From Dokdonia sp. PRO95 (GTDB lineage: Bacteria; Bacteroidota; Bacteroidia; Flavobacteriales; Flavobacteriaceae), in the NCBI RefSeq assembly GCF_000355805.1, contig NZ_CM001837.1, positions 75,434 to 139,433 on the forward strand: DNA of 64,000 bases, written 5' to 3'. Of this stretch, positions 33,420 through 40,752 are shown piece by piece. The position numbers were made by a program, and so were the translations under genes. The notes beneath the pieces are model-generated. The model ran no database searches. It had not been told where the DNA came from and saw nothing but the letters and a program-made list of their open reading frames with translations. Positions within the stretch are counted from its first letter, which is position 1; each line of letters opens with the position of its first letter.

Positions 33420-35075
33420 ATGAAAATACTAGACCGATATATTCTTTTTACGTTCGTAAGAACCTTTCTGAGCATCTTCACTATTTTGATGTTCATTTTT
33501 GTTTTACAAAGTGTCTGGTTATATATACAAGAACTGGCAGGTAGAGATCTTGACTTTGACGTTATTGTCAAGTTTTTACTTTTTGCGATGCCTAGTCTTG
33601 TGACGCTCGTACTCCCCCTATCTGTACTTCTCACAAGTATCATGACCTTCGGAAACTTTGCCGAAAATTATGAATTTGCAGCGATGAAATCCACGGGTAT
33701 CTCACTACAACGCGCGATGAAGAGCGTCATTTTCTTTGTGATTCTTCTTGCGATAGGTTCTTTCTTATTTGCAAATCATATTATCCCTGCTTCTCAAATT
33801 GAGTTTAGAAATTTACGCAGAAACATAGGTAAACTTAAACCTGCCATGCTCATACGTAGCGGACAGTTTAATGAGATTACTGAAGATTTTAACATGCGTG
33901 TGGCTGAGAAATATGGTGATAGAGATCAATACCTTAAAGACATTGTCATTCATCAAGCCGAAAAAGGAAGACTAGGTAACTATACTGTTATTATCGCTTC
34001 TGAAGGTGAACTCATAAGCTCCATAGACTCCCCTACACTTTCCTTAAAACTTACAGACGGTAATTACTATACCGAAGTTCAAAAAAAGGATTATAATGAG
34101 CGAAAGAGAGAGCCATTTGCAAAGAGCTATTTTGACACCTACACACTTAATATTGACCTGAGTGAACTAGATGCAGTCGATCTTGACGATAAGGATATCA
34201 ATAATAGCTACCAGATGATGAATATTGTCTTACTAGACTCTAGCATCACAGAGTTATCAAAGCGATATGTGGACGATAGAACTACCTTTAGTGATAAGTA
34301 TATACACAAGGCAAACTTGACATCACTAGACTCTCTATACTCTGGAGTTGCTGCCCAAGATAAAGTAGTTAAAGACACGCTTTTAGATAATTATGAAGTA
34401 AAAGATCGTGTACGTATACTAGAAATTGCAAAATCCAATTTGAATAATACCGTCGCAGATCTTGAGAATCGAAAGAATAAACTCAAAGTAGATGTAAAGC
34501 GTCTCAGTAAATTTGAAATATCCCTGCATGAAAAGTACGTGTTAGGGTTCAGCTGTATTTTACTCTTCTTTGTAGGTGCTCCTCTAGGCGCAATCATTCG
34601 TAAAGGTGGATTAGGGCTTCCTATCGTTATAGGGGTTGTACTATTCCTCACCTTTCACTTTATAGGGATTTTTGCAAAAAATAGTGCCGAAGATAATTCT
34701 ATAACTCCATTCGTTGCTAGTTGGCTCAGTACTTTTATCCTTTTACCGCTAGGTATTTATCTAACGTATAGAGCAACTACAGATCAAGGTATTTTTGATG
34801 TAGATATCGTTCCTGCTCCTATTAAGAGATTATTTGCCAAAAAGAAAGAAAAAACCATTATCGCTCCTACGGTTGATAAATCATACGTTCTTACCGAAGA
34901 TGAGAAAGAAATATTAGACTCATTTTCTTCTAATCAACTTAAGGATGTTGTAAAGAATTACAAAAATCTTGGATATGCGAGCAACATGCGTTTAGCCGCT
35001 ATAGACAGACTTGATCAATTAGGCATTACAATAGAACATCTAAGAGTTCAGGGATATTATCAAGACAGCAAATAA
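33420..35075 (+). CDS. LptF/LptG-family permease (YjgP/YjgQ)
   Basis: 551 residues from ATG 33420 (MKILDRYILFTFVRTFLSIF). Three N-terminal membrane helices, a large periplasmic jellyroll region (about 125-360), then three more helices (LGFSCILLFFVGAPLGAIIRKGGLGLPIVIG) and a cytoplasmic tail. It is the LPS-export permease architecture, working with LptB and LptC to extract LPS from the inner membrane. The family is clear; F versus G is not decided. An extended coiled-coil-like insertion (about 320-365) is present. Confidence 0.9.
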   Translation: MKILDRYILFTFVRTFLSIFTILMFIFVLQSVWLYIQELAGRDLDFDVIVKFLLFAMPSLVTLVLPLSVLLTSIMTFGNFAENYEFAAMKSTGISLQRAMKSVIFFVILLAIGSFLFANHIIPASQIEFRNLRRNIGKLKPAMLIRSGQFNEITEDFNMRVAEKYGDRDQYLKDIVIHQAEKGRLGNYTVIIASEGELISSIDSPTLSLKLTDGNYYTEVQKKDYNERKREPFAKSYFDTYTLNIDLSELDAVDLDDKDINNSYQMMNIVLLDSSITELSKRYVDDRTTFSDKYIHKANLTSLDSLYSGVAAQDKVVKDTLLDNYEVKDRVRILEIAKSNLNNTVADLENRKNKLKVDVKRLSKFEISLHEKYVLGFSCILLFFVGAPLGAIIRKGGLGLPIVIGVVLFLTFHFIGIFAKNSAEDNSITPFVASWLSTFILLPLGIYLTYRATTDQGIFDVDIVPAPIKRLFAKKKEKTIIAPTVDKSYVLTEDEKEILDSFSSNQLKDVVKNYKNLGYASNMRLAAIDRLDQLGITIEHLRVQGYYQDSK

Positions 35076-35118
35076 CTTTTTGCGCTTAAAATTTACACAC
35101 AAAACAAAGGTGTTCCCG

Positions 35119-35126
35119 TATCTTTG
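35119..35126 (+). promoter_or_regulatory. -7 element for ribB
   Basis: TATCTTTG fits TAnnTTTG, 15 bases upstream of the ATG at 35142; transcript leader would be only about 11 bases. No -33 TTG seen and no FMN riboswitch-like structure in so short a leader. Confidence 0.5.
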
Positions 35127-35141
35127 TACAAAATATTACCT

Positions 35142-36284
35142 ATGCAAAAGACAGCATCTACAAGCGTCCAGCTACATACTATTGAAGAAGCCATTGAAGA
35201 TATTAAAAATGGTAAAGTAATCATTGTAGTAGATGATGAGGATCGTGAGAATGAAGGAGATTTTCTAGCTGCTGCAGAAGCAGTAACACCAGAAATGATC
35301 AACTTTATGGCCACTCATGGCCGTGGTCTTATATGCACGCCTATTACAGAAGACCGTTGTGAAGAGTTACAACTTAACATGATGGTAACAAGTAATACAG
35401 ATCCTATGGAGACCGCTTTTACTGTTTCTGTAGATCTTAAGGGCAATGGGGTTACAACCGGAATATCTGCCTCAGATAGATCAAAGACAGTACAAGCACT
35501 AATAAACCCAAATACAAAACCTTACGATTTAAGTAGACCTGGGCACATCTTCCCGCTTAAAGCGAAAGAAGGAGGTGTACTACGTCGTACGGGACATACA
35601 GAGGCTGCGATAGATTTTGCAAGGCTCGCTGGTTTCAAACCTGCAGGAGTTATTGTAGAAATCATGAATGCAGACGGGACGATGGCTAGATTGCCACAGC
35701 TTCTAGAGGTGGCAAAAACTTTTGACCTTAAGATAGTTTCTATTGAAGACCTCGTTGCTTATCGTATGAATCACGATAGCCTTATTGACAAAAAAGAAGA
35801 CTTTGAGATCAAGACACGTTTTGGGGATTTTAGACTTCGTGCGTATGAGCAAACTACTAATGACACCGTTCACATAGCACTTACTAAAGGTGGCTGGGAA
35901 GATGATGAGCCGGTACTTGTACGTGTGAACTCTACTCAAATTAATAATGACCTTTTAGGCACACTTACAAACAATCCAGATGCAAAACTAGACGATATGT
36001 TTCGTGCGGTAAATGAAGCTGGAAAAGGTGCAATTGTTTTTATAAATCAAGAGAATGCAAGTGCAAATCTTCTAGGAAGATTAAGCGAACTAAAAACACT
36101 ACAAAAAGAAGGAGAGATGAAAGCTCCTAACGTAGTTATGGATTCAAAAGACTTTGGTATAGGAGCACAAATATTACATGACCTGCGTATATCCAAAGTA
36201 AAACTAATGACTAATAGCGAAGGACTTAAACGTATAGGTATCGTAGGTTACGGTCTTGAGATTGTAGAGCGTGTAGGGTATTAA
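35142..36284 (+). CDS. ribB: 3,4-Dihydroxy-2-butanone-4-phosphate synthase with degenerate GTP cyclohydrolase II domain
   Basis: 380 residues from ATG 35142. Residues 1-205 are RibB (VDDEDRENEGDFLAAAE, GRGLICTPIT, RPGHIFPL, RRTGHTEA), making dihydroxybutanone phosphate for riboflavin from ribulose-5-phosphate. Residues 215-380 resemble RibA (DFGIGAQILHDLRISKVKLMTNS) but contain no cysteine. The Zn-binding Cys cluster of active GTP cyclohydrolase II is replaced by STQINNDLLGTLTNN. I infer a monofunctional enzyme with a structural or regulatory tail. Confidence 0.9.
   Translation: MQKTASTSVQLHTIEEAIEDIKNGKVIIVVDDEDRENEGDFLAAAEAVTPEMINFMATHGRGLICTPITEDRCEELQLNMMVTSNTDPMETAFTVSVDLKGNGVTTGISASDRSKTVQALINPNTKPYDLSRPGHIFPLKAKEGGVLRRTGHTEAAIDFARLAGFKPAGVIVEIMNADGTMARLPQLLEVAKTFDLKIVSIEDLVAYRMNHDSLIDKKEDFEIKTRFGDFRLRAYEQTTNDTVHIALTKGGWEDDEPVLVRVNSTQINNDLLGTLTNNPDAKLDDMFRAVNEAGKGAIVFINQENASANLLGRLSELKTLQKEGEMKAPNVVMDSKDFGIGAQILHDLRISKVKLMTNSEGLKRIGIVGYGLEIVERVGY
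35554..35564. repeat. Short inverted motif CGCTTAAAGCG inside ribB
   Basis: Same 11-mer as at 11716 and 37396, encoding part of FPLKAKEG. Confidence 0.55.
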
Positions 36285-36295
36285 AAAAGTATACC

Positions 36296-36880
36296 ATGAA
36301 AATTTTTAATTTTTTTATATTCACTTTATTTATCTTTTTTACGACTACTTCGACCGGTCAACAAAGGGGACTATTAAACGTTACCTTAAAAGATGGCAGT
36401 GAAAACATAGATTTTTTTATACAGAAAAAGGACATATTCTATGGAAAACAAACCAAGAAAAATATAAAAGCTACAGATATTGATTATTTCACTCTTTTAT
36501 CTGACTCTCTTCAAGAAAAGCATTCGATACTTCGCACTCCTACTGATAAAATTAAAACGACATGGTTTGGAATAAAGTATTATGACAGAGGAGATTTTGA
36601 AATTTACGAAAGCTATAATCCTTTTAAAAAAAACTATTCCGACTCTTTAAGACGGGAAAAGTTCAACAAAGGTATTAGTGTTCGCATAAAAAGAAAAAAC
36701 GAAGAGTATCTTCATGAATTAATTTTCATGCATGGGTTTGGTTATAAAGGCTGGAGAAAAAGGTTTAAAAACTTTTACGAAAATTGCCCAGAGCTTTTAA
36801 AAATAATGAGACAAAATAAAATTTCTAAAATGAATTTATCGGCTATTACAAACTTATATATTGAGCATTGTAACAATTAA
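36296..36880 (+). CDS. Exported hypothetical protein
   Basis: 194 residues. Signal peptide (FIFTLFIFFTTTSTG, cleavage before QQRG), then a Lys/Phe-rich sequence with no family I recognise. Segments such as DIDYFTLLSDSLQEKHSILRTPTDKI and FMHGFGYKGWRKRFKNFYE show no catalytic pattern. Codon use is noticeably more A/T-rich than the neighbours, which may mean recent acquisition or low constraint. Starts 12 bases after ribB, so likely transcribed with it; ends at a terminator. Confidence 0.75.
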   Translation: MKIFNFFIFTLFIFFTTTSTGQQRGLLNVTLKDGSENIDFFIQKKDIFYGKQTKKNIKATDIDYFTLLSDSLQEKHSILRTPTDKIKTTWFGIKYYDRGDFEIYESYNPFKKNYSDSLRREKFNKGISVRIKRKNEEYLHELIFMHGFGYKGWRKRFKNFYENCPELLKIMRQNKISKMNLSAITNLYIEHCNN

Positions 36881-36913
36881 CTCTGAACAATATTCTAATC
36901 ATTATATAAATGA

Positions 36914-36949
36914 AAGCTTTCATATCTCACATTGAGATGGCTTTTTTTT
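36914..36949 (+). terminator. Terminator of the exported hypothetical gene
   Basis: Imperfect stem (AAGC with GCTT, inner ATCTC with GAGAT) followed by eight T residues. Confidence 0.65.
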
Positions 36950-36961
36950 GAGGTACAATTA

Positions 36962-36977
36962 CGCTTTCGCGAAAGCG
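36962..36977. repeat. 16-bp palindrome, copy 12 (exact)
   Basis: Exact copy extending to a 22-bp perfect palindrome (36959-36980). It sits just past the T-run of the SRP RNA terminator and 9 bases after the T-run of the terminator on the other strand. Confidence 0.98.
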
Positions 36978-36980
36978 TAA

Positions 36981-37023
36981 AAAACAAAATCCCAAATTTC
37001 AATACCTTATGAAATTTGGGATT
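36981..37023 (-). terminator. SRP RNA terminator
   Basis: Near-perfect 14-bp stem (36989-37001 with 37010-37022), followed on the minus strand by TTTTGTTTTTT. It lies 45 bases past the presumed 3' end of the SRP RNA, so the primary transcript has a trailer. Confidence 0.8.
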
Positions 37024-37065
37024 CTTTATATATAGTGTCAAATTGCTTGACTTGTGCGCACAAAA

Positions 37066-37163
37066 AATGGCAAGCTACCTACATCACACCGCTACGACCA
37101 TCTACCCTTGCTGCGTTCCCACCCTGGGGGATTCGACAGGAGCTGGTTGTGTAGGACTTGCCG
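37066..37163 (-). ncRNA. ffs: Signal recognition particle RNA (4.5S type)
   Basis: On the minus strand this holds the SRP Alu-less small RNA: the GGAA tetraloop region GGTGGGAACGCAGCAAGG, the asymmetric loop contacted by Ffh, and outer pairing GGCAAG (5') with CTTGCC (3'). The T-rich end at 37062-37067 could mark the mature 3' end. About 98 bases, normal for the small bacterial form. Promoter directly upstream. Required for co-translational targeting of membrane proteins. Confidence 0.93.
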
Positions 37164-37166
37164 CTG

Positions 37167-37196
37167 CAAAGATATAGCTTCTTTGAGAAGTCGCAA
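37167..37196 (-). promoter_or_regulatory. SRP RNA promoter
   Basis: On the minus strand -33 TTG (37194-37196), 19 bases, then -7 TATCTTTG (37167-37174). The RNA 5' end is predicted within 5 bases of the -7 element, which calibrates start-site spacing for other promoters here. Confidence 0.8.
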
Positions 37197-37247
37197 GGTT
37201 TTTTTGCCCGATTTTTTGTTTTAAATTGCCTTAAAATTCAACATCAC

Positions 37248-38308
37248 ATGACTGCATACGCTAAGCACCTCATTCTATTACTTTTACCACTTCTCATCAT
37301 AGGCTGTGGTGATAAAGGATCACTAGATGGAAACTTCACAATCGAGACTAGTGCCATTAAAAATTCTATAAAAAATGGTGGAGAGATTGCTATTTCGCTT
37401 AAAGCGAAAAAAAATATAGCTATAGACTCTGTCGTTTATGATCTAGATGGACAGCGCTTAGGTAGTAATAAAGACACTGGTAAATACACCACTACGCTTA
37501 CTTCGCCAAAATTAGGCGGCAGAACCTTAACTGCAACCATCTCTACTCCAGATGGAACGACAACTGCTACTCAAAAAATAAATATACTGCACACTAAAGC
37601 TCCTAAAGTATATGGTTATAAAATCATAAATAGATACCCACACCAAACAGATGCATACACTCAAGGACTAGAATTTGTAGGAGACACACTTTATGAAAGT
37701 AATGGAAGCTACGGTGAATCTACACTGCGAAAACTAGACTACAAGACTGGCGCAGTTCTCAAAGAAATAAAGCTAGACGACTCTTATTTTGCAGAAGGCA
37801 TGACGATTATTGGAGACAATATCTACCAACTCACATGGCAAAAAAACACAGGTTTCATTTACAATAAAGATACTTTTGAAAAAACGGGAACATTACTTAC
37901 AATAAAAGTAGAGAAGGCTGGGGACTTACTAATGATGGTACCGTAATTTACAAGTCTGACGGAACGAGTAAAATCTGGACACTAGATCCTTCTAACCTTT
38001 CTGAGCAATCATATATAGAACCTACACACAATAATGGTATCATGTCACAATTAAACGAGCTTGAATTTATTGATGGGAAGATATATGCAAACACTTACCA
38101 GCGAGAATCAATAGCCATTATTGATCCAAAAACTGGTGCGTTAGAGGCTCTTATAAATCTGAAAGGACTTAATAAAGAGGTTCAATCCGGACTAGACCCA
38201 GATAATGAAGTACTTAATGGTATCGCTTATAAAGCAAATGAAGGTCGTCTTTTTGTTACTGGAAAGCACTGGAACACCTTATTTGAAATAGAGGTTGTAG
38301 AAAAATAG
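37248..38308 (+). pseudogene. Glutaminyl-peptide cyclotransferase-like lipoprotein, frameshifted
   Basis: Lipoprotein start MTAYAKHLILLLLPLLIIGC (lipobox LIIGC), then a beta-propeller glutamine cyclotransferase (PF05096 type): YPHQTDAYTQGLEFVGDTLYESNGSYGES, LTWQKNTGF. Frame 0 ends in a wrong tail at 37946. Reading one base earlier from about 37893 gives TYNKSREGWGLTNDGTVIYK, and continues to the true end at 38308 (about 353 residues in all). One base is missing near ACATTACTTAC. It is either a real mutation or a sequencing error. An ATG at 38042 cannot restart a full domain. Confidence 0.85.
37393..37409. repeat. Short inverted motif TTTCGCTTAAAGCGAAA
   Basis: Eight-base arms around a central A, in the glutaminyl cyclase gene, third copy of CGCTTAAAGCG in the window (encodes SLKAKK). 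Confidence 0.6.
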
Positions 38309-38364
38309 TCTGTTCCCTCATTCACAAAGGCGGTTCACTCATTATTACTATTGGCAAGATGCTT

Positions 38365-38391
38365 GATTAACTAGATTTACATCAGTTAATC
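38365..38391. promoter_or_regulatory. Inverted repeat next to the start of the CarboxypepD-like gene
   Basis: GATTAACT (38365-38372) and AGTTAATC (38384-38391), perfect 8-base arms, ending 8 bases before the ATG. It could be an operator or an mRNA hairpin covering the ribosome site. Confidence 0.4.
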
Positions 38392-38399
38392 TAATCATT

Positions 38400-39146
38400 A
38401 TGAAAAAGCCTATCGCCATTACAATTCCAAAGCCATGTCATGAAGACTGGACTGCAATGACTCCTACAGAGCAAGGAAAACACTGTGCTGTATGTAGTAA
38501 AGAGGTCGTTGATTTCACATCGCAAACTACAACACAACTACGGGACCGTATAGTAAATGGAGATTCGATTTGTGGTCGTTTTAGAAAAGATCAGCTGGAT
38601 ACTCCCATCTATGCAGCGCGTGATAAAGGCAGGAGCTTTACTCAAGCGGCAGCGGCACTACTAGTCCCTATGGCAATGCTTTCGGTTGCAGAGGCATCTG
38701 GACAGACCACAACTGAGACAATAATTATGGGTGATATTGCACCCGTTGAATTACCTATTAATGCGTATGATAGTTTAGGAATTAGTTCGCTTTCGCGAAA
38801 GCATAAAACTCCGAAAAAATTAATAACAATAACAGGTAAAGTGACCGACATGACTGGCCCATTACCTGGAGTGAACATAACCGTCCATGGAACTTCAAGA
38901 GCTTACCAAACTGATTTTGAAGGAAATTATAGTCTCAAAGTGTTTCCCGGAGAAACGATTAAGTATAGTTTCTTAGGTTACGAACCGCGTACAATACTCA
39001 TAGACTCACAACTTGAAATAAACGTGAATTTTAAAGATGACGATCAAAACATGCTTTTAGGAGAAGTTATCATACTTGATTACAAACAAATTAAGAAAGA
39101 AGAGAGAAGAGAAAAAAGGCGTCTCAAGAAAGAAAAAGGACACTAA
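38400..39146 (+). CDS. Membrane protein with Cys-rich N-terminus and CarboxypepD-regulatory-like domain
   Basis: 248 residues. Cytoplasmic N-terminus with paired cysteines (IPKPCHEDWTAMTPTEQGKHC, AVCSKEVVDF, and SICGRF), one membrane helix (about 82-100), a linker, then a beta-sandwich CarboxypepD_reg-like domain (ITGKVTDMTGPLPGVNITV, TDFEGNYSLKV) and a Lys/Glu-rich tail. The palindrome encodes LSRKH in the linker. The N-terminal family is common in flavobacteria. Likely binds metal at the Cys/His cluster; function unknown. Confidence 0.75.
   Translation: MKKPIAITIPKPCHEDWTAMTPTEQGKHCAVCSKEVVDFTSQTTTQLRDRIVNGDSICGRFRKDQLDTPIYAARDKGRSFTQAAAALLVPMAMLSVAEASGQTTTETIIMGDIAPVELPINAYDSLGISSLSRKHKTPKKLITITGKVTDMTGPLPGVNITVHGTSRAYQTDFEGNYSLKVFPGETIKYSFLGYEPRTILIDSQLEINVNFKDDDQNMLLGEVIILDYKQIKKEERREKRRLKKEKGH
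38788..38803. repeat. Palindrome copy 13 (1 mismatch), in the linker of the gene above
   Basis: CGCTTTCGCGAAAGCA, last base changed. Read as LSRKH, the only core copy in a gene read in that frame. Confidence 0.95.
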
Positions 39147-39166
39147 AAACACTACACTTAATGCGT

Positions 39167-39174
39167 TATATTTG
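39167..39174 (+). promoter_or_regulatory. -7 element for the beta-helix lipoprotein
   Basis: TATATTTG fits TAnnTTTG, 17 bases upstream of the ATG at 39192; leader about 13 bases. Confidence 0.5.
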
Positions 39175-39191
39175 TTACAAACTACAACTAC

Positions 39192-40748
39192 ATGCGCAGT
39201 ATATATCTACTCATCATTCTTGCTGGAATTACAACCTTTAGCTCTTGTCGTAATGATTTTGAAACGACAGCAAGCACGGGGAATCTTGAGTTTTCTAGAG
39301 ATACTATTTTTCTAGATACTGTTTTTACAAACATAGGTTCTGGCACTTATAACCTTAAAGTATATAATCGCAGTGATGAGGATGTTTCAATTCCTAGTGT
39401 GCGATTAGGACGTAGTGAGTCGTCAAATTATAGACTTAATGTAGATGGAGTGCCAGGGAGAACTTTTGAGAACGTAGAGATTCTTGCAAATGATAGCATC
39501 TTTGTTTTTGTAGAAACCACACTTGATATCAATAACATAGGCGATGGCTCTAATGAGTTTTTATATACGGATGTTATAGAGTTTAATAGCACAGGTACAA
39601 CACAACAAGTGGATCTAGTAACCTTGGTTAAAGATGCTATATTTCTTTTTCCAGAGCGTGATGGGGCTACTGGAACCGTAGAAACTCTTACCGTAAATAA
39701 TGTAGAAACTTCACTTGAAGGACGCTATCTCATGGATGATGAGCTTACATTTACAAATGATAAGCCGTATGTGATTTATGGATATATGACTGTAGGAGAT
39801 CCTAATGGAATTGATGCTAAAACGCTCAATATAGAAGCTGGCGCACGCATACACTTTCACGCAGATAGCGGTTTACTCATTGCAGACAACGCGTCGTTAC
39901 AAGTAAATGGATTATTAAGTACAGATACCGAACTTCTTGAAAATGAAGTCATTTTTGAAAGCGATAGACTAGAACCCGTTTTTTCTAATGTACCAGGACA
40001 GTGGGGAACTATCTTACTTACCGACGGAAGTATTAATAATAGTATCAACTACGCCACTATTAAAAATGCCACGGTAGGGATTCTCAATGAGTCTAGCGCA
40101 AACAACTCAGCGACTCCTAGCCTTACTCTTAGCAACACTCAGATTTACAATGCATCTGCCGTGGGGTTACTCAATAGATTTTCGGCTGTGGAGGCTTCTA
40201 ATACTGTGATTAACAATTGTGGTCAGTTTGCGATGCTTATACAACTAGGCGGCAGCTACAACTTCACACATAGCACCTTTGCAAATTACTGGACGCAGAG
40301 TTTCAGAAATACGCCCGCAGTATTTGTAGACAATACGCTTCTCAGTGGTGATACCTTTTTAGTAGGCGAACTTGCTCAAGCAAATTTTACAAATTGCATC
40401 ATATATGGTAATCAGAATGAGGAGTTAGGCTTTAATAAAGATAATAGCGCTCCGTTTAATTTTAAGTTTACCAATACTCAGATTCGTTTTGATGATGATT
40501 TTGGAGATTTTGATGAAAATCCGTTATTTGATTTTTCAAACGTAAGTTTCTATCAAGACATTATAAGAGGTGGAGATCCAGATTTCTATGAGCCTACAGA
40601 AAACATGCTTCAAGTAGGAGAAAACACAGCAAGCAACGGCCTCGGACTTCAAAGTGCTTCAAACCAATTCCCGTTAGATATTATAGGCACGAGCCGCACG
40701 AGTAATTCAGACTTTGGAGCGTATGAAAGTGTTGTGTTTCCTGAGTAA
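39192..40748 (+). CDS. Exported lipoprotein with right-handed beta-helix
   Basis: 518 residues. Lipoprotein signal MRSIYLLIILAGITTFSSC; then a beta-sandwich-like region (residues 30-150) and short repeated strands of about 20-25 residues with Asn/Thr-rich turns (about 200-450, e.g. GQWGTILLTDGSINNS, INNCGQFAMLIQLGG) typical of right-handed parallel beta-helix proteins. No pectate-lyase catalytic set is recognisable. Likely displayed on the outer membrane. Role unknown, perhaps polysaccharide binding. Confidence 0.78.
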   Translation: MRSIYLLIILAGITTFSSCRNDFETTASTGNLEFSRDTIFLDTVFTNIGSGTYNLKVYNRSDEDVSIPSVRLGRSESSNYRLNVDGVPGRTFENVEILANDSIFVFVETTLDINNIGDGSNEFLYTDVIEFNSTGTTQQVDLVTLVKDAIFLFPERDGATGTVETLTVNNVETSLEGRYLMDDELTFTNDKPYVIYGYMTVGDPNGIDAKTLNIEAGARIHFHADSGLLIADNASLQVNGLLSTDTELLENEVIFESDRLEPVFSNVPGQWGTILLTDGSINNSINYATIKNATVGILNESSANNSATPSLTLSNTQIYNASAVGLLNRFSAVEASNTVINNCGQFAMLIQLGGSYNFTHSTFANYWTQSFRNTPAVFVDNTLLSGDTFLVGELAQANFTNCIIYGNQNEELGFNKDNSAPFNFKFTNTQIRFDDDFGDFDENPLFDFSNVSFYQDIIRGGDPDFYEPTENMLQVGENTASNGLGLQSASNQFPLDIIGTSRTSNSDFGAYESVVFPE

Positions 40749-40752
40749 CTTT

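Noticed and set aside
36981-37023. Terminator of the upstream exported hypothetical gene
   Set aside because: The T-run lies on the minus-strand side, so it serves the SRP RNA; the hypothetical gene has its own hairpin at 36914-36949.
37158-37247. Upstream extension of the glutaminyl cyclase gene
   Set aside because: It overlaps the SRP RNA promoter and precedes the ATG (37248) that begins the lipoprotein signal.
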